A stretch of DNA of 28,304 bases from Scatosoma sp045537295 (lineage in GTDB: Bacteria > Bacillota > Clostridia > Christensenellales > Borkfalkiaceae), in contig JAZSPG010000090.1 of assembly GCA_045537295.1 (NCBI GenBank), positions 1-28,304 on the forward strand, in the 5' to 3' direction. The notes beneath the pieces were generated by a model. It was not told the DNA's origin. It was given only the letters and a program-made list of their open reading frames with translations, and did not search any database. This document shows, piece by piece, positions 6,629 through 13,950 of the stretch; position 1 is the first letter of the stretch; each line of letters starts with the position of its first letter. Position numbers and translations under genes: made by a program.

Positions 6629-9115
6629 TTATACGTCCATAACAAGCGGGGAAAGCTCGAACAGGATACTAATACCACCTTGGTTCACGCTTACGTAGTT
6701 TGCCGAAGCCACCGCCGCCTTAAACGGGTTGGTTGCATCCGCCATCGAAGTATCGCGTATCGTCGTACCGTCGAAGAAGAATACTTGACCGCCGATATTA
6801 AATACGGGAGGCAAATTATTAATATCGTCTGTTCCCGTAGGATTTAACAACTCGCGAATGGTTTCGCCAAGCACAGTATCTTTCATTCTATCTAATCTAG
6901 GCGCAGTTGCGTCCGTAGGGTCACCGTAAAGAAGCGAACCTTCCGCCATCGTTGAACCGAGAGCCGTGATTGCGTCGGACGCGTCACGCATTAACAACGC
7001 AACGATATTCATCTTTCCGTCGCCGATAGTAGGAGTAGCGCCCAATACATCCGACAGTTTTCTACCGTTATAAATGGTTTTACCACCACTTGCAAACAAA
7101 CCGTCCATTTCGATAAACTTCGGCATAATTGCAGTTGCGCCAACCGACTTAAACCAAAGTTCCGTACCCGTCAACGCGCTATACATAACGCTGTCGCTGG
7201 ATATCGTCATATGCGGGATTGCCAAAGATTCGTCGGAGTTATCAGGGAAATCGTGATTAAGAATAACCAGCGGACCGCCCGCGCGCTTGAAGATAGAGTT
7301 ATTTACCGTAATATTCGAATTACCCCAAGCGAAAATTGCGTTTTGGAAAGAATCATAACACTTCGTACGGTTATATTCGATTTCCGTACCTTTACTTGCC
7401 ATAAAGGGAATAAAGAAGTTGTAATTTCTTACGTTGTCTAATTTTGCTTTACCGTTGTTCAATCTCGTAAGAATGATACTACCCGCATACACCAAACATT
7501 CCTTATCCTGCACCGCATTTTCCGTTTTTTGCACGTCTACGCTAAGCTGTTTGCTTTGCGCGTTGCCTTTAATGGCAAGGTTATCAAAGAAGAACGTTTC
7601 ACCTTCCTCAGAACCCGTTACCGCTTCTCCGCAACCCGTTTCGGGACAAACGGCAAGAGGCTCTTCGGATGCCGTCGTATGACCGTTTCCGCAAGTCCAA
7701 GTTTGCACTTGTCCCATAACGTGGAAGAGTACGGCGTTAGAGAAGTCGTTGCCATAATAGGTTTCGTTGATATCCTCGTTATTCTCGTAGGTATTGCCAG
7801 CCGTATCTCTATTCGCTTTGAACGCGCAAACGAGCGGAAGTGCCGACGCGTCTACCTCGAAGTAGTTGCCGTAGAAATTAAAGGTTTGCCCTGCGCCGAT
7901 TATGCGTTGATAAATAAACACGTAATCTTCGCAACCGTAAGGGTCTTGTTCGGGGTTGGTTGCGTAATTGTCGTAATGTTGTTTTAAGAACGTTCTCGTC
8001 ATACCCCATTCTTCGGGCGTTTTCGAAACGCCGTTTTCGTCAACGTATTTTACGTTGTAATTATCGGGCAAGGTATAATAATAATCGTCGGGAATATCGT
8101 CAAGCGTAAGCGCCATCGTGCTATGTAAAATTACGCCGTTGGTGTTGACGTTCGCTACGCCTGCCTGACCTTTCTTTTCAACCCAAGATACTCTTGCACT
8201 GTTATCGAGTACGGCGAGCTGTTTGGTGTTATAAACGTTATAACCGTCCACTACTTGCACAGCCAAAACGATAGCGTCCGTATCCGAATCCACGTCGTAA
8301 ACGGTGTCGTCGGGAAGAACGGAAATGTTAAAGATACTGCCCACCGCGCTGGGTGCAAACTGGAATTCGTTTTTCGACGCGTATTCGGTCAAAAGCAAGG
8401 TTTCGCCTTGGTAATATTCGTAAGTGTATTCCGCGCCCTCTTTATTCGACTTGGTAAGCGTTTCGTAGGCGTTACCCACAAGCACTTTCACCGTGGATTT
8501 TACCGTAACGCTCGTAAGCGCGGTGATATCGCCCGTGTCAAAGTCTAACGCCTCGGCAACGGGCAACACCTTAAACGCGTTATCGTCACCAACCATATAG
8601 TATTCGTCCATATTATTCTTAAAGAACACCGCTTCGCTTGCTTTCGAATTTTTGTCGTTGGACGCCTCATCAAGCTGGTCTTGATATGCTACGAGGAATG
8701 CGGGTTTGTTAAAGGTATCAATCGCGTCGAGTACGATTTCTTCCGCGTTTACCGTGATGGTAAGCGTTTTGCTCTTTTCGCCGTATTCGCTGGTATACAC
8801 GATTTTCAGCTGTTTATTGCCCGCGCTTTCGGTGATTTTGGAAAGATTCGAAGTAATGTCTTCGTTTTCGAGGTAAATTTTTACGTCGGTGAGCGCAACC
8901 GTTTTCGTTTCGTCGTCCGAGAACGTCGCCTTCATAACAAGCCCCGATAAATCTACCGTGTCGCCGATTTCGTAACTGAGCGTTACGTTGGACGCGTCAA
9001 CCGTAAAGTTGGTCAGTTCGTAGTCACCCTTTAAGCCTTTACAACCCGTAGCCACCGTCGCAAACGACGCGCCGAGAAGTAGAGAGGCAAAAAGAATTTT
9101 CGTTTTCTTTTTCAT
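6629..9115 (-). CDS. Large lipoprotein with Ig-like domain, zinc-ribbon-like insert and possible beta-helix
   Basis: The 828-residue product begins with MKKKTK, a hydrophobic segment and VATGC, so it is a likely lipoprotein with Cys25 lipidated. Residues about 35-122 look like a bacterial Ig-like domain: the strand-rich stretch contains YEIGDTVDLSGLVMKATF and ends TLTITVNAEE. The middle is rich in Asp, Asn and Tyr. A CGNGH...CPETGC cluster (Cys475, His479, Cys490, Cys495) resembles a zinc ribbon. Around residues 545-690, asparagine-rich repeats such as NSNITVNNSIFKRAGG suggest a right-handed beta-helix. No catalytic residues could be assigned. The ATG is preceded by GGAG at good spacing. It is the last gene of the locus with the ABC genes, 60 bp after a small anchored protein, and may be the cargo, receptor or surface partner of that transporter. 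I do not recognise a named family. Confidence 0.72.
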   Translation of the reverse strand: MKKKTKILFASLLLGASFATVATGCKGLKGDYELTNFTVDASNVTLSYEIGDTVDLSGLVMKATFSDDETKTVALTDVKIYLENEDITSNLSKITESAGNKQLKIVYTSEYGEKSKTLTITVNAEEIVLDAIDTFNKPAFLVAYQDQLDEASNDKNSKASEAVFFKNNMDEYYMVGDDNAFKVLPVAEALDFDTGDITALTSVTVKSTVKVLVGNAYETLTKSNKEGAEYTYEYYQGETLLLTEYASKNEFQFAPSAVGSIFNISVLPDDTVYDVDSDTDAIVLAVQVVDGYNVYNTKQLAVLDNSARVSWVEKKGQAGVANVNTNGVILHSTMALTLDDIPDDYYYTLPDNYNVKYVDENGVSKTPEEWGMTRTFLKQHYDNYATNPEQDPYGCEDYVFIYQRIIGAGQTFNFYGNYFEVDASALPLVCAFKANRDTAGNTYENNEDINETYYGNDFSNAVLFHVMGQVQTWTCGNGHTTASEEPLAVCPETGCGEAVTGSEEGETFFFDNLAIKGNAQSKQLSVDVQKTENAVQDKECLVYAGSIILTRLNNGKAKLDNVRNYNFFIPFMASKGTEIEYNRTKCYDSFQNAIFAWGNSNITVNNSIFKRAGGPLVILNHDFPDNSDESLAIPHMTISSDSVMYSALTGTELWFKSVGATAIMPKFIEMDGLFASGGKTIYNGRKLSDVLGATPTIGDGKMNIVALLMRDASDAITALGSTMAEGSLLYGDPTDATAPRLDRMKDTVLGETIRELLNPTGTDDINNLPPVFNIGGQVFFFDGTTIRDTSMADATNPFKAAVASANYVSVNQGGISILFELSPLVMDV

Positions 9116-9175
9116 AGTCTTTTTCTCCTATAAAATAATTTTTAATGTATCTGCAAAGCGTTCCAGCTTTTACAT

Positions 9176-9652
9176 TCAACTTTTTCTCGCAACGATACGC
9201 ACGGTATCTCTGGCGTTGATATTGCCTTTCGATTCCTTTATCGTTACGTTCACCGTTATGGCTTTTAAGAACACCACTTCTTCCGTTTCGGAAATGAACA
9301 CGGCGTTTTCGTTATCAAAGGTATAACTTAACGTTTCTCTCGACGCGTCGTCGGGGGTGAGTAAGTACACGATTTTTATGCGGTTGGGATTGTTTGCAAG
9401 GCTGTCCGCCTCTTTCGTATAACCGCCCTCGTCCGCGCTTGCGATAAAGTAGAACCAGTACCATTTATCGCCCGTGTTTTTGTCCGTAAGTTCTTTTACC
9501 TCTTGGTTACCGCTATGCGTAACGCCCGTGATTTCCACAGCTTCAACGTACGCACCGCCCTCGGGTACGGTTGCGGGAATACCAAACAACTGCACCGCGA
9601 CGATGGAAGCAAGGTAGATAATGAAAATTGCTATAATAACTGTTTTTTTCAT
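9176..9652 (-). CDS. Small membrane-anchored or secreted protein, function unknown
   Basis: The 158-residue product starts MKKT, followed by one hydrophobic segment (about residues 4-24). The remaining 130 or so residues look extracytoplasmic, with alternating beta-strand-like patterns and no cysteine. There is no lipobox, so it is either anchored by the uncleaved segment or cleaved by signal peptidase I. The start is well supported: AAGGAG lies 8 nt upstream, inside the 3' end of the permease gene, and the gap to that gene is only 3 bp. This implies translational coupling with the transporter. I do not recognise the family. Its position between permease and large lipoprotein suggests an accessory extracytoplasmic component. 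Confidence 0.75.
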   Translation of the reverse strand: MKKTVIIAIFIIYLASIVAVQLFGIPATVPEGGAYVEAVEITGVTHSGNQEVKELTDKNTGDKWYWFYFIASADEGGYTKEADSLANNPNRIKIVYLLTPDDASRETLSYTFDNENAVFISETEEVVFLKAITVNVTIKESKGNINARDTVRIVARKS

Positions 9653-9655
9653 ACC

Positions 9656-11380
9656 CTACTTCTCCTTATAGTACACGCGAATTTTCAAAAAGTAAGTGAA
9701 AATTCTAAACGACGCCAAAGCAATGGATACGATAAACGCTTTTATCCAAACTTTGTTTATCCCCTCGCCCATCAGCAAGAAAATGCAAAGCGCGAACGCA
9801 AACGAAAGGAAAAACGCCAAAATCGTCGATTTGTTTTCGTTGGGGTTGTTGGACTGTTCGGAAAAGGTCGCGTACTGTTCATATTGCGGGTTCATTAAAT
9901 CCAACTCCCCGCTCCAAAACAGGTGTGCGATATATGCGAAATACGCCGTTCCGCCAAACAACCATAAATTCACCGAGCCGACTTGGTAATACTGCGCGTA
10001 TACTATCGTCGTTATGATAACGCCAACCAAGCCCATTACCATATTCACGGTGAGTTTAGAAAAGAGCAACCGCGCGCCGTGAGCGGAGGGCTGTACCTTA
10101 TTCATTCTCCCCGCAAAACCTTCTTTGGAATACGCGCTGGATAAGCGGATATTCGCCGAAAGCATAAACAGCATTACGATAAGAAAGTTAAACGCAACCG
10201 TCATTTGCACGCCCGTCAAGTCCTTTTTCATTGCGCCGTACAAGCCGTTTAATACGGCGATTGCAAGTGGCATAAGCACGACGAGCTGGGTGATAAGCGA
10301 TACGAGCGTATTGTCTCGGAGCGCCACCATCCATTCCTTTTTCACTGCCGAAAGGAATACGGGGGATTTGACGTTCTTTTTCTCTTTGATTTTCATTTTC
10401 TTCTTGAACTCAAAGGGTTTGGACGCCATTTTGTAGAACAACGGTTTTGCAAGCAATAAGCAAAGTCCAAGCAAAAGCGCCATTCCCAAGATAAGCCCTG
10501 CAAAAATTGGTAAGGTCGAGGAGGTAAAGAGCTTGGGCGCGGTGGTATACACCTTGTTTACCTCTATTTTATAGTACGGGTCGCCGATTAAAAGCGTCGT
10601 CAGCCAAGCTATCGGCGGGAACGCTTTGGCAACGTTGTCCGTGAGTTTGTTGATTGCTTTGGTGGGAATACCCGTTTTTAAGAAGTTGATTTCTGCAGGC
10701 AACGCGCGTAAGAGTAAGAGTACCAACCAAAAAATTACCGCGTAGATTGCAAGCGAAAGCAGGTATTGCACTAATTTATATTTACGGATAAACTGGAACA
10801 CGAACAGCGCGGGCATTGAAATAAGCGCCGAGATTAAAACGGGCAAAACCGCTACGAATAAAAACAGCACGATTACCCAAAAGAAATAGATAATCGGATA
10901 GCCAAGCGCTAAGCCGTAACCGCAAAAGAGCGGAATTAAGAACATAAAGTTCTTTTTCAGCTCGTACACGTAGTACACCAAAAGCTTGGATAAAAATACC
11001 ATCGTGGGTTTCGCGGGGAAGGTTAAAAGCACCAAATTATCCCGCGATAAGTACAACGATTGCACCAAGCCTATCGTGGTAAAGATAACGGATAGTCCCA
11101 TCATTACGGCGACTACCGTCGTCAGCACGTTTGCGGGAATTTTACCCGTGAACGAGTCGAACACGTTCAAAAACTGTGCCAAAAAGCAGAGCAAGTAGCA
11201 AACGCCCGAAATAATTACAAATTCGAGGATAAAGAATATCACCCGAAAAAGCGTTTGCTTAAAGCTACGCAAATACGCTACGTCCATTTTTTCCTTTAAC
11301 TGCATTATCGTTAGCGTTTTCAAATTCGCCAACGCGCGTTTTAAGGAAAACACGTCTTTTTTCTTGGTCTTTTCCGTCAT
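9656..11380 (-). CDS. ABC-2-like multi-spanning membrane permease
   Basis: The 574-residue protein has a short basic N-terminal cytoplasmic part, then about 12 hydrophobic segments. A charged cytoplasmic stretch rich in Lys (KPFEFKKKMKIKEKKN, near residue 330) divides the two halves. This resembles the large permeases that pair with BcrA/YhaQ-like ATPases in ABC exporters and is close in plan to 'putative ABC exporter' proteins, although no diagnostic motif can be read directly. The gene starts 2 bp after the stop of the ATPase fusion gene, so the two are almost certainly translated together and form one transporter. Substrate and direction are unknown; export or membrane remodelling is the family expectation. 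Confidence 0.8.
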   Translation of the reverse strand: MTEKTKKKDVFSLKRALANLKTLTIMQLKEKMDVAYLRSFKQTLFRVIFFILEFVIISGVCYLLCFLAQFLNVFDSFTGKIPANVLTTVVAVMMGLSVIFTTIGLVQSLYLSRDNLVLLTFPAKPTMVFLSKLLVYYVYELKKNFMFLIPLFCGYGLALGYPIIYFFWVIVLFLFVAVLPVLISALISMPALFVFQFIRKYKLVQYLLSLAIYAVIFWLVLLLLRALPAEINFLKTGIPTKAINKLTDNVAKAFPPIAWLTTLLIGDPYYKIEVNKVYTTAPKLFTSSTLPIFAGLILGMALLLGLCLLLAKPLFYKMASKPFEFKKKMKIKEKKNVKSPVFLSAVKKEWMVALRDNTLVSLITQLVVLMPLAIAVLNGLYGAMKKDLTGVQMTVAFNFLIVMLFMLSANIRLSSAYSKEGFAGRMNKVQPSAHGARLLFSKLTVNMVMGLVGVIITTIVYAQYYQVGSVNLWLFGGTAYFAYIAHLFWSGELDLMNPQYEQYATFSEQSNNPNENKSTILAFFLSFAFALCIFLLMGEGINKVWIKAFIVSIALASFRIFTYFLKIRVYYKEK

Positions 11381-11382
11381 AG

Positions 11383-13647
11383 TTACGCCTCTGCCCCCTC
11401 GGTTACGGGTTTCGCGGTATCTTTAATCGGGTCGGAATCCACGTCGGTATTTTCTATCATATCCATATAGAAGTTTTCGAGCTGTAAACCCTTTTCTTCT
11501 AATTGCTTAACGCTCATTTCGCAAAGGATATGCCCTTTTTTGATAATGGCGATTCTGTCGCAAATTCTTTCCACGACGTCGATAATGTGGCTGGAAAAGA
11601 ATACGATATTCCCCTCTTTCGCGTGCTTTTTCATAGCCTCTTTGACTTGGAAGATACTTTCGGGGTCTAAGCCAGTAAGCGGTTCGTCCAAAATCCAAAG
11701 CCGAGGGTTATGCACGAGCGCGGACATAATGGTTATTTTTTGTTTCATACCGTGCGAATACGTTTTTATCGGGTTATCGAACGAGCCTTGCAGGCGGAAT
11801 CTTTCGACGTATTCCTCTATTCTCGCCGTTCTGTCCTCTTTGCTAACGTTATATAAATCGGCGATATAATTGACGTATTCTCTGCCCGTCAAATTTTCGT
11901 ACAACGCGTAATGGTCGGGAACGAAACCCGTTTGCAGTTTCGCGCCGACGGGTTGTTTTTCCACGTCGTAACCGCAAACCTCGATACTGCCCGAGGATAT
12001 GCCCTGTATACCTACGATACTCTTGATTATCGTACTTTTCCCCGCACCGTTCGGACCGAGGAAACCGAATATTTGACCGCCCTCGATTTCGAGGTTGGCG
12101 TTATGTACCGCGTATACGTCGCTCGACGCGTACTGTTTAGAGAAATTTCTTAAAATGAGTTTGTTAATTCCGTCCATATTCAAAGGCTCCGCTATATTTC
12201 TTCCTGCCAAGCTTACTTCCAAAGCAAGTCTGTCTACTTTTATTTTTTTGTTTCTGCGATAAATATCCACGTACAAATCCTCGACGCTGAACGCGAGTTC
12301 GTACAAGAACCACATTGCAAACGATAACACCACGTAAACGAGGAAATACAACGATTGATAGATAGGATATATCGTCATCGTAATATTTTCTTTGGGGGTA
12401 AACACCCAAGTAAATTTACGCAAATCCTCCGCCCATTTACCCAGCTTTGACGCGATAAAGTCGCTGTTGATAAAGAAGAAATCCACGCCGTCGTCGTAGT
12501 TGGTGAGCCAAGCGTTCATAAACAGCACCAGTGCGTAGTAGAACGCAAAGCCTATCAAGGAATAGGTGAAAAGTTTCATCTTCGGGCGTTCGTACATCTT
12601 TAACCCTATTATGACTATCGGCATAAAGAACGCACAATAGTGGTTTATCCAAAACCGCACGCTTTCCGTTTCAAAACAATAAGAATCGATATTCGGAAGC
12701 GCCATTGCCAAGAACGCGCCTAACACGTTGATAAACAGCGTGAAATAAAACACCTTATTAAGCTTAAACATCAAGCAAAGCGGAATGATATACATTGCCG
12801 TATTGCAAAGGTGTAACGGCCAACTGGTCGGGTCGATAAAGCTTTCGTAGGACAAATAATAGCTGTACGTTGTCATCGTCGCGATACTCATATACAGCAA
12901 AGCAAAGCGTTTACGCTGATAATCGTATTTTTGCAACAGCCCGATAATGATTGCCATTACGCCGAACACCCCGTAAAGCATAAGACGGTGATGCACCGAA
13001 AAATCTTTTATGGAAACGGATTTAGGTCCTGCCCCGTAAATAACCTGTAATGTGAACACGGGAATAGACACCGCTATCATAGCAAGTAAAATCGCCAAAC
13101 CTTTGATAAGGCGTTTTACGCAAAAACGCGTTTTGTATTCCGTCAACCAAACGGCAAAGCACATACAAAGCGCGATACCCGTTTCTATTGCGAAGAACAC
13201 GCCTTGCAAGGTTACGCCGTTTTGCAATGCCTCCGCCCCGCCCATCGCTTGAATTTGTATATTTACCGTGCATAAATTCACGAGATATACCGCGGTTGCG
13301 AAGAATTTCACGAGCGGGGTAATGACCCCGACGCGCGTTTTGAAAAACGGATATAATACGAGCAGGGTGTACGACGCGAAGGTAAACCAAATCGCAAACA
13401 CCGAAAACAGCGTCAAAGCCTGTCCGTTTTTACCGAACGGCGAATGGATATTCAAGCCGTAGGTATCGCGCAAAACGATTTGCCCGCCCATATACCGTAA
13501 CGCAAAAATAACGGCAAAAAGCAAAGCGACGCCCTTTAATATCCACGCCTTTTTGCCTTCGTCCGCTTTTATAAATTTATTCGCCAAAAAATATGCTACC
13601 GAGAACAATACCGCCGTTCCCGAGGCTAATAAATAATATGTAACCAT
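11383..13647 (-). CDS. YwaF/TMEM164-like membrane domain fused to an ABC ATPase
   Basis: This 754-residue protein joins two parts. Residues 1 to about 455 form a membrane domain with about 12 hydrophobic segments. Its second half contains SWPLHLCNTAMYI (275-287), the signature I associate with the YwaF/TP0381/TMEM164 family. Residues about 495-725 are a complete ABC ATPase: Walker A GPNGAGKST (531-539), signature YSHGMKQK (630-637), Walker B WILDEP (651-656), D-loop GLDP and switch His687. The Q-loop position reads VPDHYALYENLTG, with Asp578 where Gln or Glu is usual. The ATPase half resembles the BcrA/CcmA-like group. A permease gene follows after 2 bp, so the ATPase probably powers that permease while the membrane half contributes an extra module. 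A consensus promoter lies about 50 bp upstream. The fusion is continuous in frame, with no sign of a frameshift. Confidence 0.85.
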   Translation of the reverse strand: MVTYYLLASGTAVLFSVAYFLANKFIKADEGKKAWILKGVALLFAVIFALRYMGGQIVLRDTYGLNIHSPFGKNGQALTLFSVFAIWFTFASYTLLVLYPFFKTRVGVITPLVKFFATAVYLVNLCTVNIQIQAMGGAEALQNGVTLQGVFFAIETGIALCMCFAVWLTEYKTRFCVKRLIKGLAILLAMIAVSIPVFTLQVIYGAGPKSVSIKDFSVHHRLMLYGVFGVMAIIIGLLQKYDYQRKRFALLYMSIATMTTYSYYLSYESFIDPTSWPLHLCNTAMYIIPLCLMFKLNKVFYFTLFINVLGAFLAMALPNIDSYCFETESVRFWINHYCAFFMPIVIIGLKMYERPKMKLFTYSLIGFAFYYALVLFMNAWLTNYDDGVDFFFINSDFIASKLGKWAEDLRKFTWVFTPKENITMTIYPIYQSLYFLVYVVLSFAMWFLYELAFSVEDLYVDIYRRNKKIKVDRLALEVSLAGRNIAEPLNMDGINKLILRNFSKQYASSDVYAVHNANLEIEGGQIFGFLGPNGAGKSTIIKSIVGIQGISSGSIEVCGYDVEKQPVGAKLQTGFVPDHYALYENLTGREYVNYIADLYNVSKEDRTARIEEYVERFRLQGSFDNPIKTYSHGMKQKITIMSALVHNPRLWILDEPLTGLDPESIFQVKEAMKKHAKEGNIVFFSSHIIDVVERICDRIAIIKKGHILCEMSVKQLEEKGLQLENFYMDMIENTDVDSDPIKDTAKPVTEGAEA

Positions 13648-13697
13648 AAAACTTTTATTTTCCTATTCAAATCGTATCTTTTGTCTATACCGTTTTT

Positions 13698-13726
13698 ATT
13701 TTACCAAAAATGCGGTAAACTGTCAA
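13698..13726 (-). promoter_or_regulatory. SigA-type promoter for the ABC/lipoprotein operon
   Basis: On the minus strand, TTGACA (13726-13721), a 17-bp spacer and TAAAAT (13703-13698) lie about 50 bp before the start codon of the ATPase fusion gene. No other convincing promoter was seen in the short gaps of the four-gene locus. Confidence 0.8.
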
Positions 13727-13744
13727 GCGTTTGGATAATTTTTT

Positions 13745-13771
13745 CGCGTACGCGCGCATTATGCGTACGCG
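13745..13771. repeat. GC-rich inverted repeat in the ABC/ade divergent region
   Basis: CGCGTACGC (13745-13753) and GCGTACGCG (13763-13771) form a perfect 9-bp inverted repeat around a 9-nt centre. Each arm also contains the palindrome GCGTACGC. No T run follows in either direction, so it is not a typical terminator. It lies about 20 bp upstream of the -35 box of the ABC operon promoter, a suitable place for an activator or repressor site. Confidence 0.55.
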
Positions 13772-13796
13772 AGAAGTAAACCGATGCATTACGCTC

Positions 13797-13811
13797 TTGT
13801 TTATTAAACAA
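13797..13811. promoter_or_regulatory. 15-bp palindrome, possible operator
   Basis: TTGTTTA-t-TAAACAA is a perfect 7-bp-arm palindrome between the divergent promoters of the ABC operon and ade. It recalls redox-sensing Rex-type sites in base content, but the spacing is shorter than the usual Rex box. The rest of the roughly 300-bp gap (13648-13950) holds only the two promoters, the GC-rich inverted repeat and T-rich sequence. Confidence 0.3.
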
Positions 13812-13874
13812 CCTACGACCTTGAATTACTCAGTTTTTTTGTTTTTTTCTGAAATATTTTTTATTTTCCCGCCC

Positions 13875-13904
13875 TTGACTTTCCGTGTCCTTTCGTGGTA
13901 TAAT
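13875..13904 (+). promoter_or_regulatory. Promoter for adenine deaminase
   Basis: TTGACT (13875-13880), an 18-bp spacer and a perfect TATAAT (13899-13904) lie about 45 bp before the chosen start codon. The leader is too short for a purine riboswitch. It contains only a small CCGTT...AACGG hairpin just ahead of the ribosome site. Confidence 0.78.
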
Positions 13905-13950
13905 AATTTTAAGAAATTTTTACCGTTTTTTTAACGGAAAGGGGTTTATT

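Noticed and set aside
13745..13771. GC-rich inverted repeat as a terminator
   Set aside because: The T run lies 5' of the stem on the plus strand, and on the minus strand the stem is followed by A, so it cannot act as an intrinsic terminator in either direction.
13905..13950. Purine riboswitch ahead of adenine deaminase
   Set aside because: The leader after the promoter is only about 40 nt, and no purine-aptamer core can be formed.
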